Shown here: positions 1 to 8,781 of the stretch, one piece after another
Layout: each line of letters starts with the position of its first letter
Numbering within the stretch: position 1 is the first letter of the stretch
From: DATBQN01 sp963755825
Lineage (GTDB): Bacteria > Acidobacteriota > Thermoanaerobaculia > Multivoradales > UBA5704
DNA length: 64,000 bases
Assembly (NCBI GenBank): GCA_963755825.1
Contig: CAVWLA010000003.1
Location: 2,356,001 to 2,420,000, forward strand
Direction: 5' to 3'
The notes under the pieces: model-generated
What the model saw: the letters and a program-made list of their open reading frames with translations, nothing else
Database searches by the model: none
Told to the model about the DNA's origin: nothing
Translations under genes and position numbers: made by a program

Positions 1-52
1 TACCTGAGGTGGTACCTAACGTGCATATTACGCATCGCGACGGTTCGAGACG

Positions 53-802
53 ATGAGCGGCTGTCAAGGCTGTTCCTTCAAGGGGATGTCCACCGCCGTC
101 GCCGACACCTTCGTCGGCGTACGCTTTCGCGACGAGACGAACTTGACCCTCTGCATGACCGGCGGACAGATCTATGCGCGCGGAGAAAAGGTGATCGTGG
201 AGCTCGAGAGCGGGCCGGCGTTCGGCCACGTCGAGCAGTCGCCGATGGCGGTCTTCAAGCCCTGCCAGAAGTCGAGCGCGCGGCCGATCGTGCGCCTCGC
301 CGACGACGCCGACCGCACCGCTTTCGATCACCAGGTGGAGGCGCAGGCCACCGCCAAGATCTTCGCCCAGGAGCGCGTGCGCGCCCTCGCTCTCGACATG
401 AAGATCTCGCTCGTCGAGTTCTCCCTCAACGGCAAGAAGGCGACCTTCTACTTCACCGCCGAGGGGCGGGTCGACTTCCGCCAGCTCGTCCGCGATCTCT
501 CGACGCGCTTCTCGGCGCGGGTGAAGATGATCCAGGTCGGCGCCCGCGACGAATCGGCGCTGGTCGGCGGCATCGGCGTCTGCGGCCTCACCCTCTGCTG
601 CTCGACCTGGCTCAAGGACTTCCGCCCCATCTCGATCTCGATGGCCAAGCGGCAGAACCTGAGCCTCAACCCTTCGAAGATCTCCGGCCAGTGCGGGCGC
701 CTGCTCTGCTGCCTGGCCTATGAGGACGACCAGTATCGCGGCAAGGGCCCGGAGGGGCGGCGGGACGATCGCCCGGCGCCGAGCCAGCCCGCGTCGAACT
801 GA
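53..802 (+). CDS. PSP1 (RicT-like) domain protein
   Basis: 249 aa. The C-terminal half carries the cysteine-rich PSP1 signature: GVCGLTLCCSTWL near residues 177-189 and SGQCGRLLCCLAYED near 211-225, matching the RicT/YaaT family that binds Fe-S clusters in Firmicutes and acts in RNA-processing complexes. The N-terminal half is the usual beta-rich PSP1 body beginning near FVGVRF. An extra CxxC (SGCQGC) sits at the very N-terminus, so the protein may start later, at the Met in GMSTAV; the ATG chosen gives the full frame. It lies 5 bp upstream of the Hfq-like gene, so an RNA-related operon is plausible. Family call is firm; cellular role is inferred. Confidence 0.85.
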   Translation: MSGCQGCSFKGMSTAVADTFVGVRFRDETNLTLCMTGGQIYARGEKVIVELESGPAFGHVEQSPMAVFKPCQKSSARPIVRLADDADRTAFDHQVEAQATAKIFAQERVRALALDMKISLVEFSLNGKKATFYFTAEGRVDFRQLVRDLSTRFSARVKMIQVGARDESALVGGIGVCGLTLCCSTWLKDFRPISISMAKRQNLSLNPSKISGQCGRLLCCLAYEDDQYRGKGPEGRRDDRPAPSQPASN

Positions 803-807
803 GAACG

Positions 808-1191
808 ATGGCCACCCGCAAGCTGATCCGCCCCGACCTGAACGAGATGAAGAAGGACATGCCGTCGCGCAGCGTCCGCCGTAAGCTGGCGCCGCCCGAG
901 CAGACCAACGCCGAGGAGTTCTACTACCTCAAGCAGATGGCGGCGAAGACGCCGATGGTGGTCATCCTCTCGAACGACGAGGAGCTGCGCGGCTGGATCG
1001 AGTGGTACGACAAGGGCTCGATCAAGCTCAACCGCCAGCAGGGGCCGAACCTGCTCATCCAGAAGCAGTACATCCGCTACATGTTCAAGGAAGAGGAGCT
1101 GCGCGAGGTCCGCCGGCGGACCCGCCGCGCCCCGACCGACGGCGCCGCCGCCGAGGAGCGGCCGGTCGAGAACCGGCCCCCAAGCGCCTGA
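808..1191 (+). CDS. hfq: Hfq-like LSm RNA-binding protein
   Basis: 127 aa. Residues about 42-92 align with the Hfq/LSm fold: a Sm1-like segment (PMVVILSNDEELRGWIEWYD) followed by KGSIKLNR and an IRYMFK end corresponding to the Hfq Sm2 'YKHAIS' strand. It has a charged N-terminal arm of about 40 residues and a basic/acidic C-terminal tail, longer than classical Hfq. Hfq is a hexameric chaperone that pairs small RNAs with mRNAs. Coupled 5 bp after the PSP1 gene; its TGA overlaps the CTG that may start pdxA. Divergent member, so the fold is more certain than the function. Confidence 0.65.
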   Translation: MATRKLIRPDLNEMKKDMPSRSVRRKLAPPEQTNAEEFYYLKQMAAKTPMVVILSNDEELRGWIEWYDKGSIKLNRQQGPNLLIQKQYIRYMFKEEELREVRRRTRRAPTDGAAAEERPVENRPPSA

Positions 1192-2297
1192 TCAATCAGC
1201 TGATCAACCCGCCGACCACCCACCTGACCGACCAGCTGACCACGCCCGCCGCCGGCCTGCAGCGCCTGCCGGTCCTCGCCCTCACCCAGGGCGATCCCGC
1301 CGGGATCGGCCCCGAGATCCTTCTCAAGGCTCTCGCCCCCGCCGCGGGCGAGCCGGAGCCTCTCCACCGGGCGCTCCTCGTCGCCGAGCGCGCCGCCCTC
1401 GAAGCGCTGCAGCCGTCGCTCCCCGATTTTCCCTGGGACCGCCTCACCTATCTCGCCGCGCCGCCCGCCGAAGGCGGCCTCGAGGCGCTCCCCGCCGGCG
1501 TCATCCCGGTGCTCGACCCGGTGGGCAGCCGGCGGCAGCTCACCCTCGGCCGCTCCGGTCCCGCCGACGCCCACGGCGCCATGGCGGCGCTCGACGCCGG
1601 CATCGCGCTCGCCCGCTCCGGCGCCGCGCGCGCCCTGGTGACCGCGCCGGTCGCCAAGGATTCGATCGCCCGCCAGATTCTCCCCGGCTTCAAGGGCCAC
1701 ACCGACTACCTCGCCGCGGCCGCCGGCCTCGAGCGCTACGGCCGCGACTACCTGATGGCCTTCCTCGCCCCCGAGCTGCAGGTGGCGCTCCTCTCCGTCC
1801 ACCTGCCGCTGGTCGACGCCATCGCCGGCATCACCCCGGCGGCGCTCGACGAGGCCCTCGCCTGCCTCGACCGCCACGCCGGCGGCGTCATCGCGCTCGC
1901 CGGCCTGAACCCGCACGCCGGCGAGGGCGGCCTCCTCGGCGCCGAGGATGGCGCCCTCCTCGCCCCCGCCGTCGCCCGCGCCCGCGCTCGCGGCCTCGAC
2001 GTCCGCGGCCCGGAGAGCGCCGACTCGCTCTTCGCCCGCGCTCGCGGCGGCGAGTTCGACTGGGTGCTCGCCCTCTACCACGACCAGGGGCTGATCGCGG
2101 TGAAGACCGCCGCCTTCGGCCTGGCGACCAACTGGACCCTCGGCCTCCCCTTCCTGCGCACCTCGGTCGACCACGGCACCGCCTTCGCCCTCGCCGGAAC
2201 CAACCGCGCCGACGCCCGGCCGCTCCAGCACGTCCTCGAGACCACCCTCGGCCTCATCGCCGGCACGCTGCCCCGCCGCCGCGACACGGGCCGCTGA
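1188..2297 (+). CDS. pdxA: 4-hydroxythreonine-4-phosphate dehydrogenase PdxA
   Basis: Oxidises 4-phosphohydroxy-L-threonine in the DXP-dependent route to pyridoxal phosphate. Conserved PdxA blocks are clear: TQGDPAGIGPEI near the N-terminus, TAPVAKDSI, FKGHTDYLA (metal-binding His), LNPHAGEGG, and YHDQGLIAVK close to the C-terminus, with SVDHGTAF. The start is unusual. Between the Hfq-like gene and the conserved core there is no ATG, GTG or TTG in frame; the only such codon upstream is a GTG at 1002 deep inside the Hfq-like gene. In-frame CTG codons lie at 1188 (overlapping the upstream TGA as CTGA), 1200, 1257 and 1266. I set the start at 1188; a later CTG is equally possible. Product identification is secure, start is not. 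Confidence 0.85.
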   Translation: MINQLINPPTTHLTDQLTTPAAGLQRLPVLALTQGDPAGIGPEILLKALAPAAGEPEPLHRALLVAERAALEALQPSLPDFPWDRLTYLAAPPAEGGLEALPAGVIPVLDPVGSRRQLTLGRSGPADAHGAMAALDAGIALARSGAARALVTAPVAKDSIARQILPGFKGHTDYLAAAAGLERYGRDYLMAFLAPELQVALLSVHLPLVDAIAGITPAALDEALACLDRHAGGVIALAGLNPHAGEGGLLGAEDGALLAPAVARARARGLDVRGPESADSLFARARGGEFDWVLALYHDQGLIAVKTAAFGLATNWTLGLPFLRTSVDHGTAFALAGTNRADARPLQHVLETTLGLIAGTLPRRRDTGR

Positions 2298-2317
2298 GCC
2301 GGCCCCCCCGGCCGGCT
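2297..2317. terminator. GC-rich hairpin between convergent genes
   Basis: An 8-bp perfect stem (AGCCGGCC / GGCCGGCT) with a 5-nt C loop lies just after the pdxA stop and before the convergent glycosylphosphotransferase. There is no clear U-tract, so it may be a weak bidirectional terminator. Confidence 0.4.
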
Positions 2318-2364
2318 TCAGAGCTTCAGATTTCGAGAAGAGGGATTCGCCGGCGGCCCGGCGA

Positions 2365-3819
2365 TCAGGAGGCGCCCTTGCCGGAGAGCACCACGGGGAT
2401 CGTCTTCATGAGGATCTTGAGGTCGAGGAGCGGTGTCCAGGAGTCGATGTACTCGAGATCCAGCTCCATCCAGCGATCGAAGTCGACGTCGTTGCGGCCG
2501 CTGATCTGCCACAGGCAGGTGAGCCCGGGCTTCATCGCCAGCCGCCGCCGCTGCCAGCGCTTGTAGCGGGCCACCTCCTCGGGGATCGGCGGCCGCGGCC
2601 CCACCAGGCTCATGTCGCCGCGCAGCACGTTCCACAGCTGCGGCAGCTCGTCGAGGCTGAACTTGCGCAGGAAGCGGCCGAAGGCGGTGACCCGCGGGTC
2701 GCTCTTCAGCTTGAAGACCGGCCCGTTCATCTCGTTGAGGTGGAGGAGCGCCTCGCGCTGCTCCTCGGCGTCCTCGACCATGGTGCGGAACTTGTAGAGC
2801 GTGAAGAAGCGCCCGTTCAAGCCGCAGCGGGTCTGCCGGAAGAGCACGTTGCCGGTCGAGGTGAGCTTGATCAGGAGGGCGATGGCGCCGACGCCGGGGA
2901 GCGCCAGGAGGAGGACCAGCGAGGAGAGCGCGAGATCGAGGCCGCGCTTCGCCATCAGCTGGATCTGCGACGTCGGCGTGGTGGCGAAGGAGAGGAGAGG
3001 CACCCCGTCGAGCTCCTCGATCTCCACCTTGGCGCGGGTGTGGGGGAAGAGGTTCATCGCGAAGCGGGTGCGGATGCCCTGCTCCTGGAGCGACAGGAAG
3101 AGGTCCTCCAGGCGGTCGAGCTCGCGGCGGTGGACGGCGAAGATGACGTCGTCGATGACGTTCTCCTCGACGATCCGCGCGATGTCGTCGACCTCCCCCA
3201 GCACCGGGAAGAGGCCGTTCCAGGGGTCGCCGTCCTCGTCGCTGCCGGTGCGCACGAAGCCGAGGATGCGGTAGCCCCAGAAGCGGTGGCCGTAGATCGA
3301 TTCGGCGATGTCCTGCGCCGCGTCGCTGGTGCCGACGATGAGGACCGTGCGGTAGTTGAAGCCGCGCGCCCGCACGTAGCGCGAGGTCATGCGGATGCCG
3401 ATCTTCTCGGAGAGCAGGAAGAGGCAGGAGAGGAGCGGGAAGAGGAGGATCCACAGCCGGCTGATGCGGTCGTCGCGCAGCAGGCGCTCGTCGATCCGGC
3501 CGACGTAGAGGATGAGCATGAAGAGCACCGCGCCGGAGGTCGAGACGCGGAGGATCGCCCACGCCTCGTCGACCAGCGGCACCGTGCGGTGCGAGCGGTA
3601 GCGGCCGGAGAGGAGGAGGAGCGTCCCCCAGATGGCGAGCGCCAGGGGCAGCAGCGGCAGGTACGACCACAGCGGGTAGAAGCTCGGGAAGGCCTGCGGC
3701 GCGAGGCGCGGCAGCACCCAGCTGCGCAGCGAGAAAGCGGTGACGAAGGCGAGGGAGACGAGAGCGAGGTCGAGGAGAAAGATGAGGACGGCGAGGATCC
3801 GGGCTCTTTCTTTCAGCAT
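2365..3819 (-). CDS. Polyprenyl glycosylphosphotransferase (WbaP/WcaJ type)
   Basis: 484 aa from the ATG at 3819. Transfers a sugar-1-phosphate from a UDP-sugar to undecaprenyl phosphate, starting polysaccharide repeat synthesis at the membrane. About five hydrophobic segments fill the N-terminal 130 residues, then a nucleotide-binding CoA-like domain (TVLIVGTSDAA), then the catalytic domain: KRGLDLALSS, FTLYKFRTM, RKFSLDELPQLWNVLRGDMS and LVGPRPP are all canonical. ATG 3819 precedes the first TM helix; an upstream in-frame ATG at 3933 would add a non-hydrophobic tail. Transcribed away from a methyltransferase and close to a GT operon, so it is the probable initiating enzyme of that locus. 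Confidence 0.92.
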   Translation of the reverse strand: MLKERARILAVLIFLLDLALVSLAFVTAFSLRSWVLPRLAPQAFPSFYPLWSYLPLLPLALAIWGTLLLLSGRYRSHRTVPLVDEAWAILRVSTSGAVLFMLILYVGRIDERLLRDDRISRLWILLFPLLSCLFLLSEKIGIRMTSRYVRARGFNYRTVLIVGTSDAAQDIAESIYGHRFWGYRILGFVRTGSDEDGDPWNGLFPVLGEVDDIARIVEENVIDDVIFAVHRRELDRLEDLFLSLQEQGIRTRFAMNLFPHTRAKVEIEELDGVPLLSFATTPTSQIQLMAKRGLDLALSSLVLLLALPGVGAIALLIKLTSTGNVLFRQTRCGLNGRFFTLYKFRTMVEDAEEQREALLHLNEMNGPVFKLKSDPRVTAFGRFLRKFSLDELPQLWNVLRGDMSLVGPRPPIPEEVARYKRWQRRRLAMKPGLTCLWQISGRNDVDFDRWMELDLEYIDSWTPLLDLKILMKTIPVVLSGKGAS

Positions 3820-4060
3820 GGATGGAACGCGATCGCCAGGCCGTGCGGCGCGACAGCTCTTCTCGACAGGTCCAGTAGCTAGTTTAACGTACTGCCCGAA
3901 GCCTTCGTCTAGTTGCAGGTCATCCGTGCACATTCGAGGCCAGCAGCGGCCGCGGTGCCGCGATGCGAGCCCGCGATTGCGTTATCGTCGCTGGAGCCGC
4001 GCCGGAAGCACTCCGCGCGCGGGATCCACGCCCGCTCGGCGGGCGACGGAGAGTAAGGCT
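3820..4060. promoter_or_regulatory. Divergent intergenic region
   Basis: Non-coding gap of about 240 nt between the divergently read glycosylphosphotransferase and methyltransferase genes, so promoters for both must lie here or just upstream. I see no convincing -35/-10 pair or dyad. Confidence 0.35.
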
Positions 4061-4822
4061 TTGAGCGATTCGACGAAGCGCGGCCCGAGCCACCGGTCGA
4101 TCCGGGCGCAGAACGCCTGGCGGCGGCTGGCGAGCGGCCTGCCGCCGTCGGGAGGGGTGGTCTCCCCCGAGGTCCCCAACGACCTCTACCAGGCCCATCT
4201 CTCGCTCTACCTCTTCGCCGCCGGTCTGGCGCGCGGCAAGCGGGTGGTCGACATCGCCTGCGGCACCGGCTACGGCTGCGCCCGGCTGCTCGCCGAGGGC
4301 GCCGCGGCGGTCGCCGGCATCGAGCGCGACGGCCGCAGCCGGCGCTACGCGCGGCGCAAGTTCGGCCGCGCCGGGATCGACTTCCGCGCCGGCCAGGCGG
4401 GCGACGGACCGCCGGAGCTGCCAGAGGACCTCGGGCCGATCGATCTCGTCGTCGCCTTCGGCGAGCTGCCGCGGGTGGAGGATCCCGACCGCCTGCTCGC
4501 CGCCATCGCCGGCCGCCTGGCGCCGGGGGGCGCCCTCCTCACCTCGCTGCCGCCGATCCTCGACGGCCAGGCGCTGGCGCTCCACCAGGCGCGGCCGCGC
4601 GAGCGCTCGGCGATGTACCTCTGGGACTGGGAAGAGAAGCTCCACGCCCGCTTCGCGACGCTCCGCCTCTTCCGCCACCTGCCGCCGCCGGGCCGCCAGC
4701 CGGACTTCGCCGACCCCCGCCCGTCCGCCCTCAGGGCCGAGGACTTCCGCTGCGAGGAGATCCCGCTCGCCGAGATCTACGACGTGGGGTCGATGGGGGC
4801 GCTGTTCCTCGCCTCGCCCTGA
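4061..4822 (+). CDS. Class I SAM-dependent methyltransferase
   Basis: 253 aa. Motif I VVDIACGTGYGCARLL at about residues 62-77 is a textbook Rossmann SAM-binding loop, followed by an acidic residue after the next strand (GIER) and a motif IV-like IDLVVAFGEL. I chose a TTG start at 4061 because GGAGAG lies 7 nt upstream and the SAM fold starts about 60 residues later; the frame is open further upstream but that part is arginine-rich and not protein-like. It could methylate a sugar or lipid in the adjacent polysaccharide pathway; the substrate cannot be read from sequence. Confidence 0.78.
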   Translation: MSDSTKRGPSHRSIRAQNAWRRLASGLPPSGGVVSPEVPNDLYQAHLSLYLFAAGLARGKRVVDIACGTGYGCARLLAEGAAAVAGIERDGRSRRYARRKFGRAGIDFRAGQAGDGPPELPEDLGPIDLVVAFGELPRVEDPDRLLAAIAGRLAPGGALLTSLPPILDGQALALHQARPRERSAMYLWDWEEKLHARFATLRLFRHLPPPGRQPDFADPRPSALRAEDFRCEEIPLAEIYDVGSMGALFLASP

Positions 4823-4882
4823 GCGCCGGACGGCTCGCCGCCGCGGCACGGCGATCTCCGCTCGACGCGCCGGAGCGCGGCC

Positions 4883-5368
4883 TCAGCCGCGGCGCGCCGC
4901 CTCGATCGTCGCGACGTCGATCTTTCGCATCGTCATCATCGCGTCGAAGGCGCGCTTGGCGGCGGCGGGATCGGGATCGGTGAACGCCTGGGTCAGGGCG
5001 ATCGGCGTGATCTGCCAGGAGAGTCCCCATTTGTCCTTGCACCAGCCGCACTCGCTCTCCGCGCCGCCGTTGCCGACGATCGCGTTCCAGTAGCGATCCG
5101 TCTCCGCCTGGTCGACGGTCGCCACCTGGAAGGAGAACGCCTCGCTGTGCTTGAACATCGGTCCGCCGTTGAGCCCGAGGCACGGAATGCCGAGCACGGT
5201 GAACTCGACGGTCAGCACGTCCCCCTGCTTCCCCGCCGGATAGTCTCCCGGCGCGCTGTGCACCGCGTCGACGGACGAATCGGGAAAGGTCTCGGCGTAG
5301 AACCGCGCCGCCTCCTCGGCGGTGCCGTCGTACCAGAGGCAGATGGTGTTCTTCGCTGGCTTCGCCAT
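4883..5368 (-). CDS. VOC-family (PhnB/3-dmu-9_3-mt) protein
   Basis: 161 aa. N-terminal NTICLWYDGTAEEAARFYAE is the hallmark of the PhnB-like glyoxalase/VOC family, followed by CLGLNGGPMFKHSEAFSFQV and CGWCKDKWGLSWQITP. Often annotated as 3-demethylubiquinone methyltransferase domain, but the fold is a VOC metalloenzyme fold of unknown activity. The ATG at 5368 is preceded by AAAGGAGG 7 nt upstream, an excellent RBS that decides the start. It stands alone between the methyltransferase and the polysaccharide operon. Confidence 0.88.
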   Translation of the reverse strand: MAKPAKNTICLWYDGTAEEAARFYAETFPDSSVDAVHSAPGDYPAGKQGDVLTVEFTVLGIPCLGLNGGPMFKHSEAFSFQVATVDQAETDRYWNAIVGNGGAESECGWCKDKWGLSWQITPIALTQAFTDPDPAAAKRAFDAMMTMRKIDVATIEAARRG

Positions 5369-5515
5369 GTCATTCCTCCTTTGAGATGAGCCGTCCGCGG
5401 CCGGGTTCAAACGATCTGCTCGCAGTCGCCGCGCATCGGCTGGGTCCACATTTTCCGCACCATCAACGGACGGCAAGATCCGTACCATTCGGGCGCGGCG
5501 TCACCGTGCTTTGTG

Positions 5516-6562
5516 TCAGAGCGAGGTTCCCGGCCCCTGGTAGTCCCGTAGCGGGTTGTCGAAGCCGCGGCAGCCGTCGCGCTCGAGGAGGCGGTCGGTG
5601 CCGAAGGTGTGGCTGCGTTCGATCGGTTTGCCGGCCTCGTCGCGGGCGGGCTCGACGACGGTCTGCCGCAGGCGCTTGTAGTTGGCGAGCGTCGAGAAGT
5701 GGACGACGAAGCTCTTGCGGGTGAGCGCCGGGTCCGCCGGCGGCGAGCCGCCGTGGAGCAGCGAGTGGTGCCAGATGAGCACCTCGCCGCGCCGGCAGGT
5801 GAAGAGCTCCGGCGAGAGGCCACGGCGGGCGCACTGCTCGAGGTCGAAGTCGAGCGCCGCGCGGATCTCCTTCTCGCCGTGGCCCGCCTGGTGGAGGCGG
5901 TAGTCGCCCCGGGCGTCCCGCCAGTAGGGGAGGCGGTGCGAGCCCGGGATGTAGGTGAGAGCGCCGCAGCGCTCGCCGATGTCCTCGAGGGCGATCCAGG
6001 CGGCGACGAGGTGGCTGGGCGGCGAGGTGTGGACGTGCACGGGGTCGCGGTGGAGCGCCTGCTGGCTGCCGTACTCGAAGGTGAGGCTCTGCGTGGCGAC
6101 CGCCGGCTGCCCCCAGATCAGCTCGACGTAGTCGAAGATCTGGCGCTCGAGGTAGAGCGCCAGGGCGCCCTCGCTCGCCGAGTGGAGGTCGGCGATGCGG
6201 ACCGACGGCCGGCGGTCGCGCGCCTCGTCGGCGAGGGCGAAGACGCGGAGCGGGCTGTGGTAGGCGTAGGCGACGTTCCACGGCTTTTCGCGCCACAGCC
6301 GCTCGACCGTCCGCCAGACGTCGTCGTAGACCGCCTGCGGCTGGTCGAGCGACAGGGTGAGGTAGCCGCGGTCGACGAAATGGCGGAGCTTCTCGGCCTG
6401 CTCGGCGCGGAGCGCTCCCGCCGCCAGGCGGCGGCCGATCTCGGCGTGGGCGTCCGGCTGATCGAGCCAGAGATCGCTCGCCAGGAGGCCGTCGCGGGTG
6501 AGCGGCCCGGCCGCCTTGGGCTTCGCGGACGAGCGGAAGATGCGCGGCAGGATGGGGCTCAT
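5516..6562 (-). CDS. Phytanoyl-CoA dioxygenase (PhyH) family protein
   Basis: 348 aa. A 2-oxoglutarate/Fe(II) oxygenase fold: the HxD iron ligands are H171 and D173 (QALHRDPVHVH), the distal His is H270 (WHHSLLHGGS) and the 2OG-binding Arg is R282 (LTRKSF). The segment CGALTYIPGSHRLPYW is typical of PhyH enzymes. Its ATG overlaps the TGA of the upstream TylF-like methyltransferase (ATGA), so the two are translationally coupled at the end of the polysaccharide operon. Hydroxylation of a sugar, lipid or small molecule is possible; no substrate evidence. Confidence 0.87.
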   Translation of the reverse strand: MSPILPRIFRSSAKPKAAGPLTRDGLLASDLWLDQPDAHAEIGRRLAAGALRAEQAEKLRHFVDRGYLTLSLDQPQAVYDDVWRTVERLWREKPWNVAYAYHSPLRVFALADEARDRRPSVRIADLHSASEGALALYLERQIFDYVELIWGQPAVATQSLTFEYGSQQALHRDPVHVHTSPPSHLVAAWIALEDIGERCGALTYIPGSHRLPYWRDARGDYRLHQAGHGEKEIRAALDFDLEQCARRGLSPELFTCRRGEVLIWHHSLLHGGSPPADPALTRKSFVVHFSTLANYKRLRQTVVEPARDEAGKPIERSHTFGTDRLLERDGCRGFDNPLRDYQGPGTSL

Positions 6563-7611
6563 GCGTCGGGGCCTCGCTTGGCGCCGGGACGTCCCGCGGC
6601 GGCTCGTTTGAAGATAGCAGAGCGGGTGCGCCGGCCGAGGTCGCGGAGCGCGCTGCGCAGGCCGAGCGCCTGCCGCGCCGCGCGCGCCCGGTGGTCGAGG
6701 TCGCGCAGGCGCCGCGCGACCAGCGCCAGCAGCCGCTCGGCGCCGCGCGCCGGGCTGCCGTCGAAGGTGAGGACTCCCGTCCAGCCGGCGGCGTGCGCGG
6801 CGCGATAGGCGAGGCCGCGCTCGGCGCAGAAGTCGGCGAGCGCCCCGGGCGGCTCGCCGCGGTGGACGATGGCGCCGTTCTGGATATGCGCCGGCAGCAG
6901 CTCGTGGCTGAAGACGGAGCCGCGCCGGTCGAGCGCCGGAAAGGCGCCGTCGAGCGCGTCGCGCGTCGAGCGGTAGAGGTCGACGTCGATCCACAGGAGG
7001 GCGAGCGGCTGTTGCCAGCCGGCGAGCGATTCGGCGAACCAGCCGGGCAGGTAGCTCACCACCTCCGGGCGGCCGCAGGCTTCGACGTTCGCCGCCACCT
7101 CGGCGCGCGTGCCGCGGAAGTCGCCCGGCTCGTAGGCGCCCTCGCCGGGGCCGGGCGGCGGCAGGCCGGCGAAGGAGTCGGCGACGACCAGCCGCCGGCC
7201 GAGCGCCGCGGCGGCGTGCGACAGGCAGCAGGTCGAGAAGCCCTTGAAGCAGCCGCACTCGAGGACGTCGCCGCCGATGCCGGCGCCGGCGAGGAGGTAG
7301 AGGTGGTTCGCGAGGTGGAGCATCTCCTCCGGCGAGGTCGCCATCGCCCGCGCGTCGAGGCGGCCGGCGCGGCCGGCGTTCTCCGCCGGAAAGAGCTCGG
7401 CGACGGCGTGGAAGGTCTCGTCCATCCACTTGAGGTAGAAGACGTAGCGGCGGACCGGCGCCAGCGCCAGCGCGGCGGGCGACAACAGCCAGGCGGCGAG
7501 CCGCTCGAGGGCCGCGGAGTCGAGCCGGGCGTCGAGGCCGGCGGCGTCCGCGGGCACCGTGCCGAGGGCTCCCGCGGCGGCGGCGGCGAGGAGGATCGGC
7601 TCAGGAAGCAT
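6559..7611 (-). CDS. TylF/MycF-like O-methyltransferase
   Basis: 350 aa. SAM-binding segment GDVLECGCFKGFSTCCLS near residues 114-131, then RLVVADSFAGLP and ALLWIDVDLYRSTRDAL, the metal/substrate signature of the TylF family of macrocin-type O-methyltransferases. A basic C-terminal tail follows. It overlaps the PhyH gene by ATGA and starts 9 nt after the GT4 gene, inside an operon of glycosyltransferases, which suggests methylation of a surface-glycan sugar. TylF members also methylate macrolide sugars and other hydroxyl groups. Confidence 0.85.
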   Translation of the reverse strand: MLPEPILLAAAAAGALGTVPADAAGLDARLDSAALERLAAWLLSPAALALAPVRRYVFYLKWMDETFHAVAELFPAENAGRAGRLDARAMATSPEEMLHLANHLYLLAGAGIGGDVLECGCFKGFSTCCLSHAAAALGRRLVVADSFAGLPPPGPGEGAYEPGDFRGTRAEVAANVEACGRPEVVSYLPGWFAESLAGWQQPLALLWIDVDLYRSTRDALDGAFPALDRRGSVFSHELLPAHIQNGAIVHRGEPPGALADFCAERGLAYRAAHAAGWTGVLTFDGSPARGAERLLALVARRLRDLDHRARAARQALGLRSALRDLGRRTRSAIFKRAAAGRPGAKRGPDA

Positions 7612-7620
7612 GCGTCTCTC

Positions 7621-8781
7621 TCACCTCGGAAGCTCGGACGCGCGGCCGGCCAGCCGTGAGAAGAGCGCCTCGTAGAGGTCGGTCACCCGGTCCCACGAGT
7701 AGAGGCGCGCGGCGCGCTCGGCCGCCGCTCTGCCGCGCGCCGCCGCCTCGGCGGGCGCGGCGAGCAGCCCCTCGAGCGCCGCGGCGAGCGTCGACGGCAC
7801 CCTCGCTCGGAAGTAGATCGCCGTCTCGCCCGCCACCTCGCGGTTCTCCGGCGTGTCGTTGACCACCGCGCAGTTGCCGTAGCCCATCGCCTCGACGAGC
7901 GCCGGGTGGGTGCCGCCGACCTCGGTGGCGTGGACGTAGGCGAAGGCGTGGGAGAGCAGCTCGCGGTAGCCATCGCCGTAGATGGCGCCGGGGAAGCGGA
8001 TGCGCGGGTCGGCGCCGCGGGTGAAGCCGGCGATGAAGGCGCTGGCGTAGGGGGCGCCGCCGAGCATGACGAGCGGCATCTCCGCCGCCCCGCGGCTCAC
8101 CTCGCGGTACGCCGCGGCGACGCGGTGCGGGTTGTTCTCCGGCTCGAAGCGGCTGACGTAGAGGAAGTAGCCGCGGCTCATGAGGCCGAGGCGGTCGAGC
8201 GTCTCGCGCGTCGCCGGCGGCGCCGGCGCGACGCCGTAGGCGATCGGCGTCGAGTCGACGCCGTAGCGCTCGAGGTAGTGGCGGCGGATCACCTCGGCGT
8301 CGGTGACGAGAGCGGTCGGCAGCACGCCGGCGAGCCGCTCGGAGAGCGCGTAGACCGCGCGCCCGAACGGCCCCCACTTGGCGCGCCGCTGCTCGATGCC
8401 GTCGACGTGGAGGGCGACCGGGATGCCGGCGGCCTGGAGGAGCGGCACGAAGAGCGCGTTGGCCGAGTTGACCACCAGCGCCGCGTCGTAAGGGCGCCGC
8501 TGGGCGTCGAGGCAGGAGAGCAGGGTGTGGACGGGGGTGTCGAAGTGCTTGCTGGCGACGGTCGGCAGGACGACGAGGTCGACGCCGCGGTAGCGCCGCA
8601 TCGCCCGCGGCGTCGAGTGGGCGCGGCAGTAGACGGTGACCGCCATGCCGCGCGCCGCGAGCCGCGTCGCGAGCTCCTCCATCAGCGTCTCGTAGCCGCC
8701 GTAGCTCGCCGGGATGCCGCGGCTGCCGAGGAGGGCGACCCGCAGGCCGCCGAGGCCGCCCGAGCCGGCATCGCCCGTCAC
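7621..8781 (-). CDS. GT4-type glycosyltransferase (DUF1972/rhamnosyltransferase-like)
   Basis: 386 aa. N-terminal LRVALLGSRGIPASYGGYET is diagnostic of the DUF1972 glycosyltransferases (WsaF/rhamnosyltransferase relatives); the C-terminal GT-B half has YFLYVSRFEPENNPH and HATEVGGTHPALVEAMGYG with the donor-binding E. The GTG start at 8781 overlaps the upstream GT2 stop as GTGA. It probably extends a surface polysaccharide at the cytoplasmic face of the inner membrane. Donor and acceptor unknown. Confidence 0.88.
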   Translation of the reverse strand: MTGDAGSGGLGGLRVALLGSRGIPASYGGYETLMEELATRLAARGMAVTVYCRAHSTPRAMRRYRGVDLVVLPTVASKHFDTPVHTLLSCLDAQRRPYDAALVVNSANALFVPLLQAAGIPVALHVDGIEQRRAKWGPFGRAVYALSERLAGVLPTALVTDAEVIRRHYLERYGVDSTPIAYGVAPAPPATRETLDRLGLMSRGYFLYVSRFEPENNPHRVAAAYREVSRGAAEMPLVMLGGAPYASAFIAGFTRGADPRIRFPGAIYGDGYRELLSHAFAYVHATEVGGTHPALVEAMGYGNCAVVNDTPENREVAGETAIYFRARVPSTLAAALEGLLAAPAEAAARGRAAAERAARLYSWDRVTDLYEALFSRLAGRASELPR

